A DNA stretch of 64,000 bases from Streptomyces sp. P9-A4 (lineage in GTDB: Bacteria; Actinomycetota; Actinomycetes; Streptomycetales; Streptomycetaceae): assembly GCF_036634195.1 (NCBI RefSeq), contig NZ_JAZIFY010000001.1, positions 2,552,501 through 2,616,500 on the forward strand, written 5' to 3'. Shown one piece after another: positions 52,899-62,926 of this stretch. Each line of letters starts with the position of its first letter. Positions within the stretch are counted from its first letter, which is position 1. The notes under the pieces were generated by a model. It saw nothing but the letters and a program-made list of their open reading frames with translations, had not been told where the DNA came from and did not search any database. Position numbers and translations under genes: made by a program.

Positions 52899-54914
52899 GT
52901 GAGCGGAACCCCCGAAGAACCGGTGCACCCGGAGCCGCCGGAGACGCACACGACGCACCCCGCACTCACGGAGCGTCACCCCGAGGCCCACGCCGACCGC
53001 CGCCCCGAGCCCCTGGCGGACCGCCGCGCCGAGCCCGCCGCCGACCATCGCGCCGCGCCCGCCGCCGACCGCCGCGCCGCCGAACTCCGCGACTACGGCG
53101 CCGCCTTCCGGGTCGCCCAGCTCGCCATGGCCGTCGTCGACCAGGACGGCGTGGTCGTCTCGGCCAACGACTCCTTCGGCTCCCTCCTCGGCTCCGACCC
53201 CGGGGCGCTGTGCGAGCAGGCCGCCGCCGACCTCGTCGACCTCGCCTCCGACGGGCGCACCTGGCACGCGTACCGCGAGGTGCTGCGCGGCCGGCGCTCC
53301 CGCTTCCGCTGCACCCGCCGCCTCAAGCACGCTGACGGGCGCTCGCTGTGGGCCGAGGTCACCGTCGCGCCCGTGCCCGACAGCCGGCGCGTGCTGCTGT
53401 CGATCGCGGACATCAGCGACCGGCGCGAACTGCAGGCGCGGCTGCGCCACCTCCAGATGCACGACCCGGTGACCCGGCTGCCCAACCGCGCGCTGTTCTT
53501 CGAGCGCCTCTCGGCGGCCCTTGAGGCCTCGCCCCAGGACGCCGGGGACACCCCGTACGCCGAGGAAACCCCGTACACCGAGGGCGTCCACGGCACCGGG
53601 ACGACCGGACGCGCGGCGGAGCCCCGGGGGCCGGTCCGTTCGTCCTACGAGTCGTACAGGTATGGCAGAACAGGGCGGATCGGACTCTGCTACCTCGATC
53701 TCGACGGCTTCAAAGCGGTCAACGACACCCTCGGCCACCGCGTCGGCGACCGCCTCCTCGCCGCCGTCGCCGCCCGGCTGACGGAGTGCGCGGACAGCGA
53801 CGGATACACCCGCAGCGGCGGCCATCTCGTGGCGCGGCTCGGCGGCGACGAGTTCGCGGTCCTGGTCGAGGACTCCACCGGTACGGAGCAACTCGCCGAT
53901 CTGGCGCGCTCGGTGCTCACCGCGCTCCAGCAGCCCTTCGACCTGGGCGGCCAGCGGCTCTCGGTCTCCGCCTCGATCGGTGTGGTCGAGCGCTCGGGGT
54001 TCGGCACGACGGCGACCGCCCTGATGCAGGCCGCCGACACCACGCTGTACTGGGCGAAGGCCGACGGCAAGGCCCGCTGGACGCTCTTCGACCCGGAGCG
54101 CAACGCGCACCGGATGACCCGGCAGGCGCTCTCCTCCACCCTCCGCCCGGCCGTGGAGCGCGGGGAGTTCGCCCTGGAGTACCAGCCGCTCGTGGACCTG
54201 GCGGACGGGGCGGTGCGCGGGGTGGAGGCGCTGGTGCGCTGGAACCACCCGCAGTTCGGCACGCTCCCGCCGAATCGGTTCGTCGCCATCGCCGAGGAGG
54301 ACGGCTCCATCGTGGAGCTGGGCCGGTGGGTCCTGAACACCGCCTGCCGTCAGGCGCGGCAGTGGCAGAAGGACCATCCGCGCGAGCGCCCGATCTTCGT
54401 GAGCGTCAACGTGGCGGTCCGTCAGGTCTGGGACTCCGACCTGGTCGCGGACGTGGCCGGCATCCTCGCCGAGACCGGTCTCGCCCCGCACCTCCTCCAG
54501 CTGGAGCTGACCGAGTCCGCCGTGATGGGCTCGGCGGGACGGCCGCTCCAGGCGCTCCAGGCGCTGAGCGACATGGGGGTGCGGATCGCGATCGACGACT
54601 TCGGCACCGGCTACTCGAACCTGGCCTATCTGAGCCGGCTGCCGGTCTCGGTGCTCAAGCTGGACGGTTCCTTCGTCCGCGGCTTCCAGGACGAGGAGCA
54701 CGCCAACCCGGCGGACGAGCTGATCGTCGAGGCGCTGGTGCAGCTCGCGCACCGGCTGGGGCTCACCGTCACCGCCGAGTGCGTGGAGACCTCGGGGCAG
54801 GCGAGCCGGCTGCGCAGGATCGGCTGCGACACGGGGCAGGGCTGGCTGTACTCACGGGCGGTGGCCCCGGACCGCATCGCCGAACTGATCGGCACGGAGC
54901 CGCTGCCAGTGTGA
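52899..54914 (+). CDS. cdgA: PAS-GGDEF-EAL c-di-GMP cyclase/phosphodiesterase (CdgA-like)
   Basis: A 671-residue cytoplasmic protein. The first 60 residues are a low-complexity Arg/Ala/Pro stretch (RRAEPAADHRAAPAADRRAA). A PAS domain (about 60-185) is followed by GGDEF (about 210-400; intact active site GGDEF at 315-319, and MHDPVTRLPNRALFFERL at its start) and EAL (about 415-665; intact EAL at 443-445, plus DDFGTGYSNLAYLSRLPV). Both catalytic motifs are complete, so it may make or break c-di-GMP. Architecture and position match S. coelicolor CdgA (SCO2817). I chose GTG 52899 with GGGAG upstream. Confidence 0.9.
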   Translation: MSGTPEEPVHPEPPETHTTHPALTERHPEAHADRRPEPLADRRAEPAADHRAAPAADRRAAELRDYGAAFRVAQLAMAVVDQDGVVVSANDSFGSLLGSDPGALCEQAAADLVDLASDGRTWHAYREVLRGRRSRFRCTRRLKHADGRSLWAEVTVAPVPDSRRVLLSIADISDRRELQARLRHLQMHDPVTRLPNRALFFERLSAALEASPQDAGDTPYAEETPYTEGVHGTGTTGRAAEPRGPVRSSYESYRYGRTGRIGLCYLDLDGFKAVNDTLGHRVGDRLLAAVAARLTECADSDGYTRSGGHLVARLGGDEFAVLVEDSTGTEQLADLARSVLTALQQPFDLGGQRLSVSASIGVVERSGFGTTATALMQAADTTLYWAKADGKARWTLFDPERNAHRMTRQALSSTLRPAVERGEFALEYQPLVDLADGAVRGVEALVRWNHPQFGTLPPNRFVAIAEEDGSIVELGRWVLNTACRQARQWQKDHPRERPIFVSVNVAVRQVWDSDLVADVAGILAETGLAPHLLQLELTESAVMGSAGRPLQALQALSDMGVRIAIDDFGTGYSNLAYLSRLPVSVLKLDGSFVRGFQDEEHANPADELIVEALVQLAHRLGLTVTAECVETSGQASRLRRIGCDTGQGWLYSRAVAPDRIAELIGTEPLPV

Positions 54915-54950
54915 GACCGGGACCGGGACCGTGGGGAGTCCGGGCATGGG

Positions 54951-54989
54951 ACTGCCCCCGACCGGAGGGACATTCCGGGCGGGGGCAGT
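54951..54989. terminator. Hairpin between convergent cdgA and chitinase genes
   Basis: A 10-base outer stem (54951-54960 with 54980-54989) encloses a further short inverted repeat (CCGGA/TTCCGG). It lies 37 bases after the cdgA stop and 31 bases from the chitinase stop. Confidence 0.8.
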
Positions 54990-55019
54990 GGTTCATGAGG
55001 GGGTCAGCGGGTCAGGGCC

Positions 55020-56726
<1,707 letters not shown>

Positions 56727-56807
56727 GTGCGGCCTCCATGGGGGGAGTGCGGGGGTGATGCCGTACAGGAGCTGGAGCAGTGATAACCGGCGCGTGAACA
56801 GTGCGTC

Positions 56808-56840
56808 AATGGTCTGAACCAGATTGAGGACTAGACCAAT
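56808..56840. promoter_or_regulatory. Two DasR-like sites in the chitinase promoter
   Basis: TGGTCTGAACCA (56810-56821) and AGGACTAGACCA (56827-56838) each match the dre core TGGTCTAGACCA at 10 of 12 positions. They lie about 85-110 bases upstream of the chitinase start, spaced 17 bases apart. Direct repeats of this kind are a known feature of Streptomyces chitinase promoters. Confidence 0.8.
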
Positions 56841-57011
56841 TGGAGGAAGAAAGGCCTTGTCAGAGGCGTGCAGCACAAAACGGAACCGCCCGCCACCATC
56901 GGTGACGAGCGGTTTAAGGTTCACTTAGGGGTGAGGCGGAGGTGGTTCGACAATGAACCAACCATCCCTGAGAAACGGGGTTTTCACCCGGCTCCGCCGG
57001 CCCCGCCGGCT

Positions 57012-58094
57012 CTACTGCTCCGGCAGCTCCGGCAGCTCCGGGAGTTCGTACGCGTCCGCGATGAGTTCGTAGCTGCGCAGCCGGGCCTCGCCGCCGTGGC
57101 CGTTCGCCGTGATCATCAGCTCGTCGGCGCCGGTGCGCTTGCGCAGGTCGTCCAGGCCCGAACGGACCTCGTCCGGCGTGCCGTACACGACGTTCGCCAG
57201 CCAGCCGTCCACGAACTCCCGCTCGGCCGGGCTGAATCCGTACGCCTCCGCCTCCTCCGGCGTCGGGACGAGACCCGGGCGGCCGGTGCGCAGCCGCAGC
57301 ATCGCGAGCGCTCCGGCGAGGACCTCCCGGCGGGCCGAGGCCGCCTCGTCGGCGGCGAGCGCCGAGACGCCGATCATCGCGTAGGGGGCGTCGAGGACGC
57401 CCGAGGGCCGGAAGGAGTCCCGGTAGAGGTCGAGCGCCGGGATCGTGTTCCTGGCCGAGAAGTGATGGGCGAAGGCGAAGGGCAGGCCCAGCAGGCCGGC
57501 GAGCCGCGCGCTGAAGCCGGAGGAGCCCAGCAGCCAGACCGGCGGGCGCCCCTTCGGACCCTGGACCGGGCCGGGCACCGCGTGGATGCGGGCGTAGGGG
57601 TGACCGTCGGGGAAGTCGTCGTCGAGGAACCGGGTCAGCTCCGCCAGCTGCTCCGGGAAGTCGTCGGCGCCCTCATTGAGGCTGTCGGACCGCCGCAGGG
57701 CCGCCGCCGTGGCGCCGTCCGTGCCGGGGGCGCGGCCGAGGCCGAGGTCGATCCGGCCCGGCGCGAAGGCCTCCAGGGTGCCGAACTGCTCGGCGATGAC
57801 GAGCGGGGCGTGGTTGGGCAGCATGACGCCGCCCGAGCCCAGCCGGATGCGACGGGTGTGGGCGGCGAGGTGGGCGAGGATCACCGCCGGGGAGGAGGAG
57901 GCGACGCCGGGCATGGAGTGGTGTTCGGCCACCCAGTGCCGGTGGAAGCCGCGCCGCTCGGCGAGCCGGCTCAGCTCGACGCTGGTGGCGAGCGCCTGGG
58001 TGGCGGTCCTGCCGCTGCCGACGGTCACCAGGTCCAGCACGGACAGCGGCACGGGCGCGGAGCCCCGCGCCTCTCCTCGAATAGCGTCGGTCAC
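57012..58094 (-). CDS. LLM-class flavin-dependent oxidoreductase
   Basis: A 360-residue luciferase-like monooxygenase. The start is GTG 58094 with GGAGGG eight bases upstream. The TIM-barrel part has LDLVTVGSGRTATQALATSV, HRHWVAEHHSMPGVASSSPA, GSGGVMLPNHAPLVIAEQFG and PGRIDLGLGRAPGTDGATAA, all typical of the bacterial luciferase family. The C-terminus ends in a PELPELPEQ repeat. The substrate is unknown. It is divergent from the IclR regulator gene. Confidence 0.85.
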   Translation of the reverse strand: MTDAIRGEARGSAPVPLSVLDLVTVGSGRTATQALATSVELSRLAERRGFHRHWVAEHHSMPGVASSSPAVILAHLAAHTRRIRLGSGGVMLPNHAPLVIAEQFGTLEAFAPGRIDLGLGRAPGTDGATAAALRRSDSLNEGADDFPEQLAELTRFLDDDFPDGHPYARIHAVPGPVQGPKGRPPVWLLGSSGFSARLAGLLGLPFAFAHHFSARNTIPALDLYRDSFRPSGVLDAPYAMIGVSALAADEAASARREVLAGALAMLRLRTGRPGLVPTPEEAEAYGFSPAEREFVDGWLANVVYGTPDEVRSGLDDLRKRTGADELMITANGHGGEARLRSYELIADAYELPELPELPEQ

Positions 58095-58487
58095 CTTCGG
58101 GACCCTCCTCGGCACACGTACGGAATCGTTCGATCGGCTCCCGGCGCGGCGCCCGGACCCGTGGATCGGCTTCGACAGGGCGACAACAGGAGGGTGGCTC
58201 CGTTTATTCCGGCGGCTCCACGCCACCGGAGGAGGTCCGAACGCGTCCGCTTCTCCGTAAATAATCTTCTGTCCCCCAAGGGCCGAACATATGGGCGAGC
58301 GCTCTCATGCACGGCTCTGACCTGAGACTCTGCGCGGCACTCATGACATCGGCATATGCCAGAGTGGCGAACCCCAGCACAGGGCCAGGACGCTCCGCAT
58401 CATTCTCGCCAACAGCCGTCCCTTAAAGGGTGCTTGGCGGCTATCGTGGTGCGAAAGCTTGCGGTCACAACCTGGTAGGGGGAAACC
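58095..58487. promoter_or_regulatory. Divergent region between LLM oxidoreductase and IclR genes
   Basis: This 393-base stretch holds no supported gene. A 13-base element CGGCATATGCCAG is at 58350-58362, identical in reverse complement to one at 50397-50409. Some AT-rich positions (CCGTAAATAATCTTC near 58254) stand out from the GC-rich surroundings and may belong to a promoter. Confidence 0.45.
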
Positions 58488-59246
58488 GTGGCGCTGAAGC
58501 CCGAGCCCACCGCGCCGTTCCACTCGGTGCAATACGCCTTGCGCGTCCTGGAGACGATCTCACGGCACGGTGGCGGTGTGACGGACGTCCAGATCGCACG
58601 CGAAGCCGGCCTGCCCGTCGCCCACCTCTCGCCGCTGCTCCTCATGCTCCGCCGCGAGGGATACGTCGAGCAGGTCGCCGACGGCGCGTACGTGATCGGG
58701 GACTCCCTCGTCCTCCTCGGCTCCGGCATGACCCGCCGCGAGGCCCTGGAGACGAAGCTCCAGGAGACCCTGACCGAGCTGCGCGACTCCGTCGGCGCCG
58801 CGGTCTACATCAGCCGGTACATCGACGGCGAGGTGAAGATCACCCAGTTCGCCGACGGCCCGCGCACGCCCAGGGTCAACGAGTGGGTGGACATCCGCTC
58901 GGCGGCGCACGCCAGCGCGGTCGGCAAGTGCCTGCTCACCCAGCTCGACCAGAACGGCCGCCGCGACCACCTCTCGCGGCACAAGACCGCCCGGCTCACC
59001 TCCCGGACGATCACCAACGAGCGGATCCTCTTCTCCAAGCTGGACAGCCAGCCGCCGACCGTCCCGGTGCTCGACCTCCAGGAGTACGCGGTGGGCACGG
59101 TCTGCGCCGCCGTCCCGCTGACGGCGGGCTCCGCCGTGGGCTGTCTGGCGCTCTCCCTGCCGATCGAGCACGCCCACCGGCTGCGCTCGGCGGCCGACAC
59201 GCTGAACCGCAGGGCCGCTCCGGTGGTCATGGCGCTGGCGATCTGA
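58488..59246 (+). CDS. IclR-family transcriptional regulator
   Basis: A 252-residue regulator. The N-terminal winged HTH (about 15-75) has YALRVLETISRHGGGVTDVQ and VAHLSPLLLMLRREGYVEQV. The C-terminal ligand domain (about 85-250) has the typical SAAHASAVGKCLLTQLDQN and a Cys in VGTVCAAVPL. It starts with GTG 58488, six bases after GGGGGA. Its target is unknown; the divergent LLM gene and the palindrome upstream are candidates. Confidence 0.87.
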   Translation: MALKPEPTAPFHSVQYALRVLETISRHGGGVTDVQIAREAGLPVAHLSPLLLMLRREGYVEQVADGAYVIGDSLVLLGSGMTRREALETKLQETLTELRDSVGAAVYISRYIDGEVKITQFADGPRTPRVNEWVDIRSAAHASAVGKCLLTQLDQNGRRDHLSRHKTARLTSRTITNERILFSKLDSQPPTVPVLDLQEYAVGTVCAAVPLTAGSAVGCLALSLPIEHAHRLRSAADTLNRRAAPVVMALAI

Positions 59247-59311
59247 CCACCCCTCCCGCGGGGTGGTCACCACCACCCCGCGGGACCGGGTAGTATTTTC
59301 TCTGTCAGCAA

Positions 59312-59385
59312 GCGCCGCTAGCTCAGTTGGTTAGAGCAGCTGACTCTTAATCAGCGGGTCCGGGGTTCGAGTCCCTGGCGGCGCA
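59312..59385 (+). tRNA. tRNA-Lys (anticodon CTT), copy 2
   Basis: Identical in sequence to the tRNA at 51150-51223. Acceptor GCGCCGC (59312-59318) pairs with GCGGCGC (59378-59384), discriminator A at 59385. No CCA is encoded. The ten bases after it (CAGACAGAAG) also match the other copy. Confidence 0.97.
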
Positions 59386-59396
59386 CAGACAGAAGA

Positions 59397-59424
59397 GGCC
59401 CCTCGCGGAAGCGGGGGGCTTTTT
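59397..59424 (+). terminator. Terminator of tRNA-Lys copy 2
   Basis: Stem GGCCCCTCGC (59397-59406) pairs, with G-T pairs, with GCGGGGGGCT and ends in TTTT; GGAA loop. It is a diverged version of the terminator after the other copy and has a better U tract. Confidence 0.88.
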
Positions 59425-59445
59425 CGTGCCCGCACCTCGGGTTCT

Positions 59446-60108
59446 TCACGCCCTGAGGTACGTCAGGACCGCCAGGACCCGGCGATGGGTCTCCTCCGCC
59501 GGCGGCAGGTCCAGCTTCGCCAGGATGTTGCCGATGTGCTTGCCGACGGCGGCCTCGCTCACCACCAGACGCCGGGCGACCTCCGCGTTGGAGTGCCCCT
59601 CCGCGACCAGGCCGAGGACCTCGCGCTCGCGCGGGGTGAGGGCCTCCAGCGGATCGCGGTGCCGCCGCAGCAGCTGCCGTACGACCTCCGGGTCGACGAC
59701 CGTGCCACCGGCGGCGACCCGCAGGAGGGCGTCCTCGAACTCCTCCACCTGCCCCACCCGGTCCTTGAGCAGATAGCCGACGCCGGTGCCGTCGCCCGTG
59801 TCGAGGAGGTCGGCGGCGTAGCTGCGCTGCACGTACTGGCTGAGCACCAGGACCGGCAGGCCGGGCCGCTCGGACCGGAGCGCGACGGCGGCGCGCAGCC
59901 CCTCGTCCTGGAACCCCGGCGGCATCCGCACATCGGTCACGACCACGTCCGGGCCGTGGGCGGCGACCGCCTCGCGCAGGGCGTCGGCGTCCCCGACGGC
60001 GGCGACGACCTCATGGCCGAAACGGGCCAGCAGCCCGATCAGCCCCTCCCGGAGGAGGACGCTGTCCTCGGCGAGGACGACACGGAGCTTTCGGACAGCG
60101 ATCGGCAC
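59446..60108 (-). CDS. NarL/LuxR-family response regulator
   Basis: A 220-residue regulator with receiver (AEDSVLLREG at the start, phosphoacceptor Asp59 in VVVTDVRMPPGFQD, YLLKDRV) and LuxR HTH (LTPREREVLGLVAEGHSNAE, AAVGKHIGNIL). GTG start 60108 follows GGAGA. Its first 70 bases overlap the end of the histidine kinase gene (60039-60108) in another frame, so translation is coupled. Target genes unknown. Confidence 0.92.
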   Translation of the reverse strand: MPIAVRKLRVVLAEDSVLLREGLIGLLARFGHEVVAAVGDADALREAVAAHGPDVVVTDVRMPPGFQDEGLRAAVALRSERPGLPVLVLSQYVQRSYAADLLDTGDGTGVGYLLKDRVGQVEEFEDALLRVAAGGTVVDPEVVRQLLRRHRDPLEALTPREREVLGLVAEGHSNAEVARRLVVSEAAVGKHIGNILAKLDLPPAEETHRRVLAVLTYLRA

Positions 60109-61340
60109 GGGATCTCCGCTCGGAGGAGGGTCGGCCCGCCCGGCGGGCTCATGATCGTCAGTCTGCCATCGAGGACGGCCAGCCGGTCGGCCAGTCCGGT
60201 GAGCCCGGAGCCCCCGGCCGGGTCGGCGCCGCCGCGCCCGTCGTCCGACACCTCCAGGCGCAGCACCCCGCCCTCGGCCCGCGCGGTGATCCGCGCCCGG
60301 CGGGCGCCGCTGTGCCGGGCGACGTTGGCGAGCGCCTCGCAGCCGGCGAAGTAACCGGCGCTCTCGACGGCGGCGGGCAGCCGGGGCAGGTCGACGTCCG
60401 TGTCGACGGGGACGGCGGACCGGTCGGCGGCGTCGGCGAGGGCCGCGCCGAGACCGTAGTCGGCGAGGACCTGGGGGTGGATGCCGTGGATGAGCTCCCG
60501 CAGCTCGGTCAGGACCTGCCCGGCCTCCGTGTGCGCCTTCGCCAGCTGGTCGGCGAGCGGGCCGGGCGGCGCGTCGAGCCGGGCGAGCCCGAGGGTCATG
60601 GTGAGGGCGACCAGGCGTTGCTGGGCGCCGTCGTGCAGATCGCGTTCGATACGGCGGCGCTCGGCCTCGAAGGCGTCGACGAGTCGCGCGCGGGAGGCGA
60701 TGACCTCGCCGATCCCGGCCGGGGGGTCGCCCTCGCGGGGCGAGAGGAGGGCCCGCGCGAGTGCGGCGCGGGCGCCGGCGACGGCGGCGAGCGGGTAGGC
60801 GAGGGCGACCAGGAGGAGGGCGCCGAGGAGGGCCGCGGCGAAGGCCTCCGGGTAGGAGGTCACCAGATACGCCTTGACGGCCTTGGCCTCCCGGCCGTCC
60901 ACCGCCAGCTGGACGGGGGTGCCGAGGAGGGCGGCGGGCAGGCCGATCGCGACGGCCACCGCGATGAGGTCGAGCGGCCACAGGACGGTGGCGAGGAGCA
61001 GGGCGTACCCGAGTTCGCGCCAGGTCGCCTGCTCCCCCGCCCTGAGCCGGAGCCAGGCGGCGAGGCCGGGGGCGTCGGGGACGCGGTGCGGGTCGGGGGC
61101 CGGGTCGAGGTCGACGAGCCGGAGACGGCGGCGCTCGATCCCGGCGAGCGCGGGTCCGGACAGCAGGAGGAGCGGCAGCCCGACGAGGAACAGGGAGAAC
61201 AGCCCGAGCACCAGGAACACGAGGCAGGCGAGCGCGCCGAGGAGCCCGCCGGTGACCAGATAGCCGACGGACCGCCAGGGCCAGGAGCTACGCGGGAAAC
61301 GGGGCCAGGTCAGGGCCTGCCAGGGATTACGGGGGTCCAT
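60039..61340 (-). CDS. NarL-system sensor histidine kinase
   Basis: A 433-residue membrane kinase. Helices occupy about 25-65 and 110-200. The HisKA_3 domain has ERDLHDGAQQRLVAL (His about 236) and the ATPase domain has CEALANVARHSGARRA, VSDDGRGGA and GSGLTGLADRLAVLDGRL. It lacks a large extracellular sensor, so it may sense from within the membrane. The last 23 codons overlap the response regulator gene. Confidence 0.9.
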   Translation of the reverse strand: MDPRNPWQALTWPRFPRSSWPWRSVGYLVTGGLLGALACLVFLVLGLFSLFLVGLPLLLLSGPALAGIERRRLRLVDLDPAPDPHRVPDAPGLAAWLRLRAGEQATWRELGYALLLATVLWPLDLIAVAVAIGLPAALLGTPVQLAVDGREAKAVKAYLVTSYPEAFAAALLGALLLVALAYPLAAVAGARAALARALLSPREGDPPAGIGEVIASRARLVDAFEAERRRIERDLHDGAQQRLVALTMTLGLARLDAPPGPLADQLAKAHTEAGQVLTELRELIHGIHPQVLADYGLGAALADAADRSAVPVDTDVDLPRLPAAVESAGYFAGCEALANVARHSGARRARITARAEGGVLRLEVSDDGRGGADPAGGSGLTGLADRLAVLDGRLTIMSPPGGPTLLRAEIPCRSLSESSVSSSPRTASSSGRG

Positions 61341-61452
61341 GGGGCCCCACGGTAGGGGGTGGGACGGGGGCGGGGCGATGGTGCTGGAGGGGGGCCCGGG
61401 GGTAGGGCTGGGGCTACCGCGACGGCGGGTGTACGGGGGCGGGGACTCTTCG

Positions 61453-62106
61453 TCAGGGGCCGTCGAGCCGCGCGGCGGCCTCCTCCAGGTCGGCGACGGT
61501 CCCGGACATGATCGTCCGTACGTGCCGGGTGATGTGCCGCACGGGCCAGTCCCACCACGCCACGGCGAGGAGCCGGGCGATGTCCGCGGTGTCGTAGCGG
61601 GTGCGGATGAGCCGGGCGGGGTTGCCGCCGACGATGCCGTAGTCGGGGACGTCGCCGGTGACCACGGCGCCCGCGGCGATGATCGCGCCGTGCCCGATGC
61701 GCACGCCGGGCATGACCGTGGCGCCGTGCCCGAACCACACGTCGTTGCCGACGACCGTGTCGCCGCGGCCGGGCAGGCCGGTGATCAGGTCGAAGTGCTC
61801 CGCCCAGGAGCCCCCCATGGTGGGGAACGGGAAGGTGGAGGGACCGTCCATGCGGTGGTTGGCGCCGTTCATGATGAAGCGGGTGCCCGTCCCCAGCGCG
61901 CAGTACTTGCCGATGACGAGCCGCTCGGGCCCGTAGTGGTAGAGGACGTTGCGCGTCTCGAACGCGGTCGGGTCGTCCGGATCGTCGTAGTACGAGAAGT
62001 CACCGGCCTCGATCAGCGGCGACTTCACCAGCGGTTTGAGCAGCACCACGCGAGGGTGCTCGGGCATCGGGTGGAGCACGGTGGGGTCGGCGGGAATGAG
62101 CGGCAT
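61453..62106 (-). CDS. Vat/CatB-type xenobiotic O-acetyltransferase
   Basis: A 217-residue left-handed beta-helix acetyltransferase. [20 protein letters not shown] includes the catalytic His and the loop typical of Vat streptogramin acetyltransferases and CatB. Hexapeptide repeats follow ([40 protein letters not shown]). The family inactivates virginiamycin-type antibiotics or chloramphenicol, but many members have other substrates. It is divergent from a TetR repressor with a palindrome between them. Confidence 0.87.
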   Translation of the reverse strand: MPLIPADPTVLHPMPEHPRVVLLKPLVKSPLIEAGDFSYYDDPDDPTAFETRNVLYHYGPERLVIGKYCALGTGTRFIMNGANHRMDGPSTFPFPTMGGSWAEHFDLITGLPGRGDTVVGNDVWFGHGATVMPGVRIGHGAIIAAGAVVTGDVPDYGIVGGNPARLIRTRYDTADIARLLAVAWWDWPVRHITRHVRTIMSGTVADLEEAAARLDGP

Positions 62107-62138
62107 CGTGGCGGCGGTTCCTCTCCGGTGAACCTAGA

Positions 62139-62152
62139 GCGACGACTGTCGC
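62139..62152. promoter_or_regulatory. Candidate TetR operator between acetyltransferase and tetR genes
   Basis: GCGAC-GACT-GTCGC is an inverted repeat of five-base arms in the 98-base gap between the divergent genes. It fits an operator shared by both promoters. Confidence 0.45.
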
Positions 62153-62204
62153 GTTAAGATGCTGGCACGTCCCGCCGCCTCGATCAACCGGATGGCGACC
62201 ACCG

Positions 62205-62840
62205 ATGACAGACCCGCCGGACACGACGCCGGACCGCCGCCCGGGCGGTCGGACCGCCCGCGTCCGCGCCCAGGTTCTCGACGCGGTGCGCGCCGAACTC
62301 ACCGAGGGCGGCCACGAAGGGCTCACGATGGAGGGGGTCGCGACCCGGGCCGGAGTGCACCGCGCCACGGTCTACCGGCGTTGGCGCGATGTCGGCGGCC
62401 TGCTCGTCGACGTCATCGACGCGGCCGGTGAGACCGACTGGCAGCCGCCGGACACCGGCTCACTGCGCGGCGACCTGACGGCCCTCAACCGGGAGATCCA
62501 GGAATCCCTGGTCGTCCGGCCGTCGTTCGCCGTGGCCCTGATGGCCGCCTCGTTCCACTCCGAACAGGCCGCGCGGGCCCAGACACGGCTGTGGGCGGAC
62601 CGGTACGCCCAGTGCGAGGTCATCGTCGAGCGCGCCGCCGAGCGCGGTGAACTCCCCGGGCGGCACACGGACGCGCGGAGCCTGCTGATCACCGCCACGG
62701 CGCCGCTCTACCACCGGCTGATGCTCCTGCGCGTCGACCCGGACCCGCGGCTCCCGGAACGGGCCGCGGAGGCGGCGGTTCTGGCGGCCACGGCGGGCGC
62801 CTTCACCGTCCACGGGGAATCAGAGGTCCGTTCGCCGTAG
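62205..62840 (+). CDS. TetR/AcrR-family repressor
   Basis: A 211-residue TetR protein. The HTH (about 20-70) has VRAELTEGGHEGLTMEGVAT and AGVHRATVYRRWRDVGG. The C-terminal part (about 80-200) resembles the TetR_C_16-like helical ligand domain. It is head-to-head with the acetyltransferase gene, which it probably controls. The start is ATG 62205; there is no strong ribosome site. Confidence 0.87.
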   Translation: MTDPPDTTPDRRPGGRTARVRAQVLDAVRAELTEGGHEGLTMEGVATRAGVHRATVYRRWRDVGGLLVDVIDAAGETDWQPPDTGSLRGDLTALNREIQESLVVRPSFAVALMAASFHSEQAARAQTRLWADRYAQCEVIVERAAERGELPGRHTDARSLLITATAPLYHRLMLLRVDPDPRLPERAAEAAVLAATAGAFTVHGESEVRSP

Positions 62841-62850
62841 CGGAAGCGGA

Positions 62851-62910
62851 AGCCGTAGCCGTAGCCGTAGCCGTAGCCGTAGCCGTAGCCGTAGCCGTAG
62901 CCGTAGCCGT
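62851..62910. repeat. Ten copies of the hexanucleotide AGCCGT
   Basis: A perfect microsatellite of AGCCGT units fills 60 of the 86 bases between two convergent stops (tetR and the acyl-CoA ligase gene). Each unit pairs poorly with itself, so this is not an ordinary terminator. Confidence 0.9.
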
Positions 62911-62926
62911 ACGAGAACGGGTCTGC

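Noticed and set aside
59446..60981. 511-residue version of the NarL regulator
   Set aside because: The added N-terminus overlaps the kinase gene in another frame; the receiver domain begins at 60108.
62851..62910. Possible CRISPR or VNTR array
   Set aside because: Units are six bases without spacers; it is a plain microsatellite.
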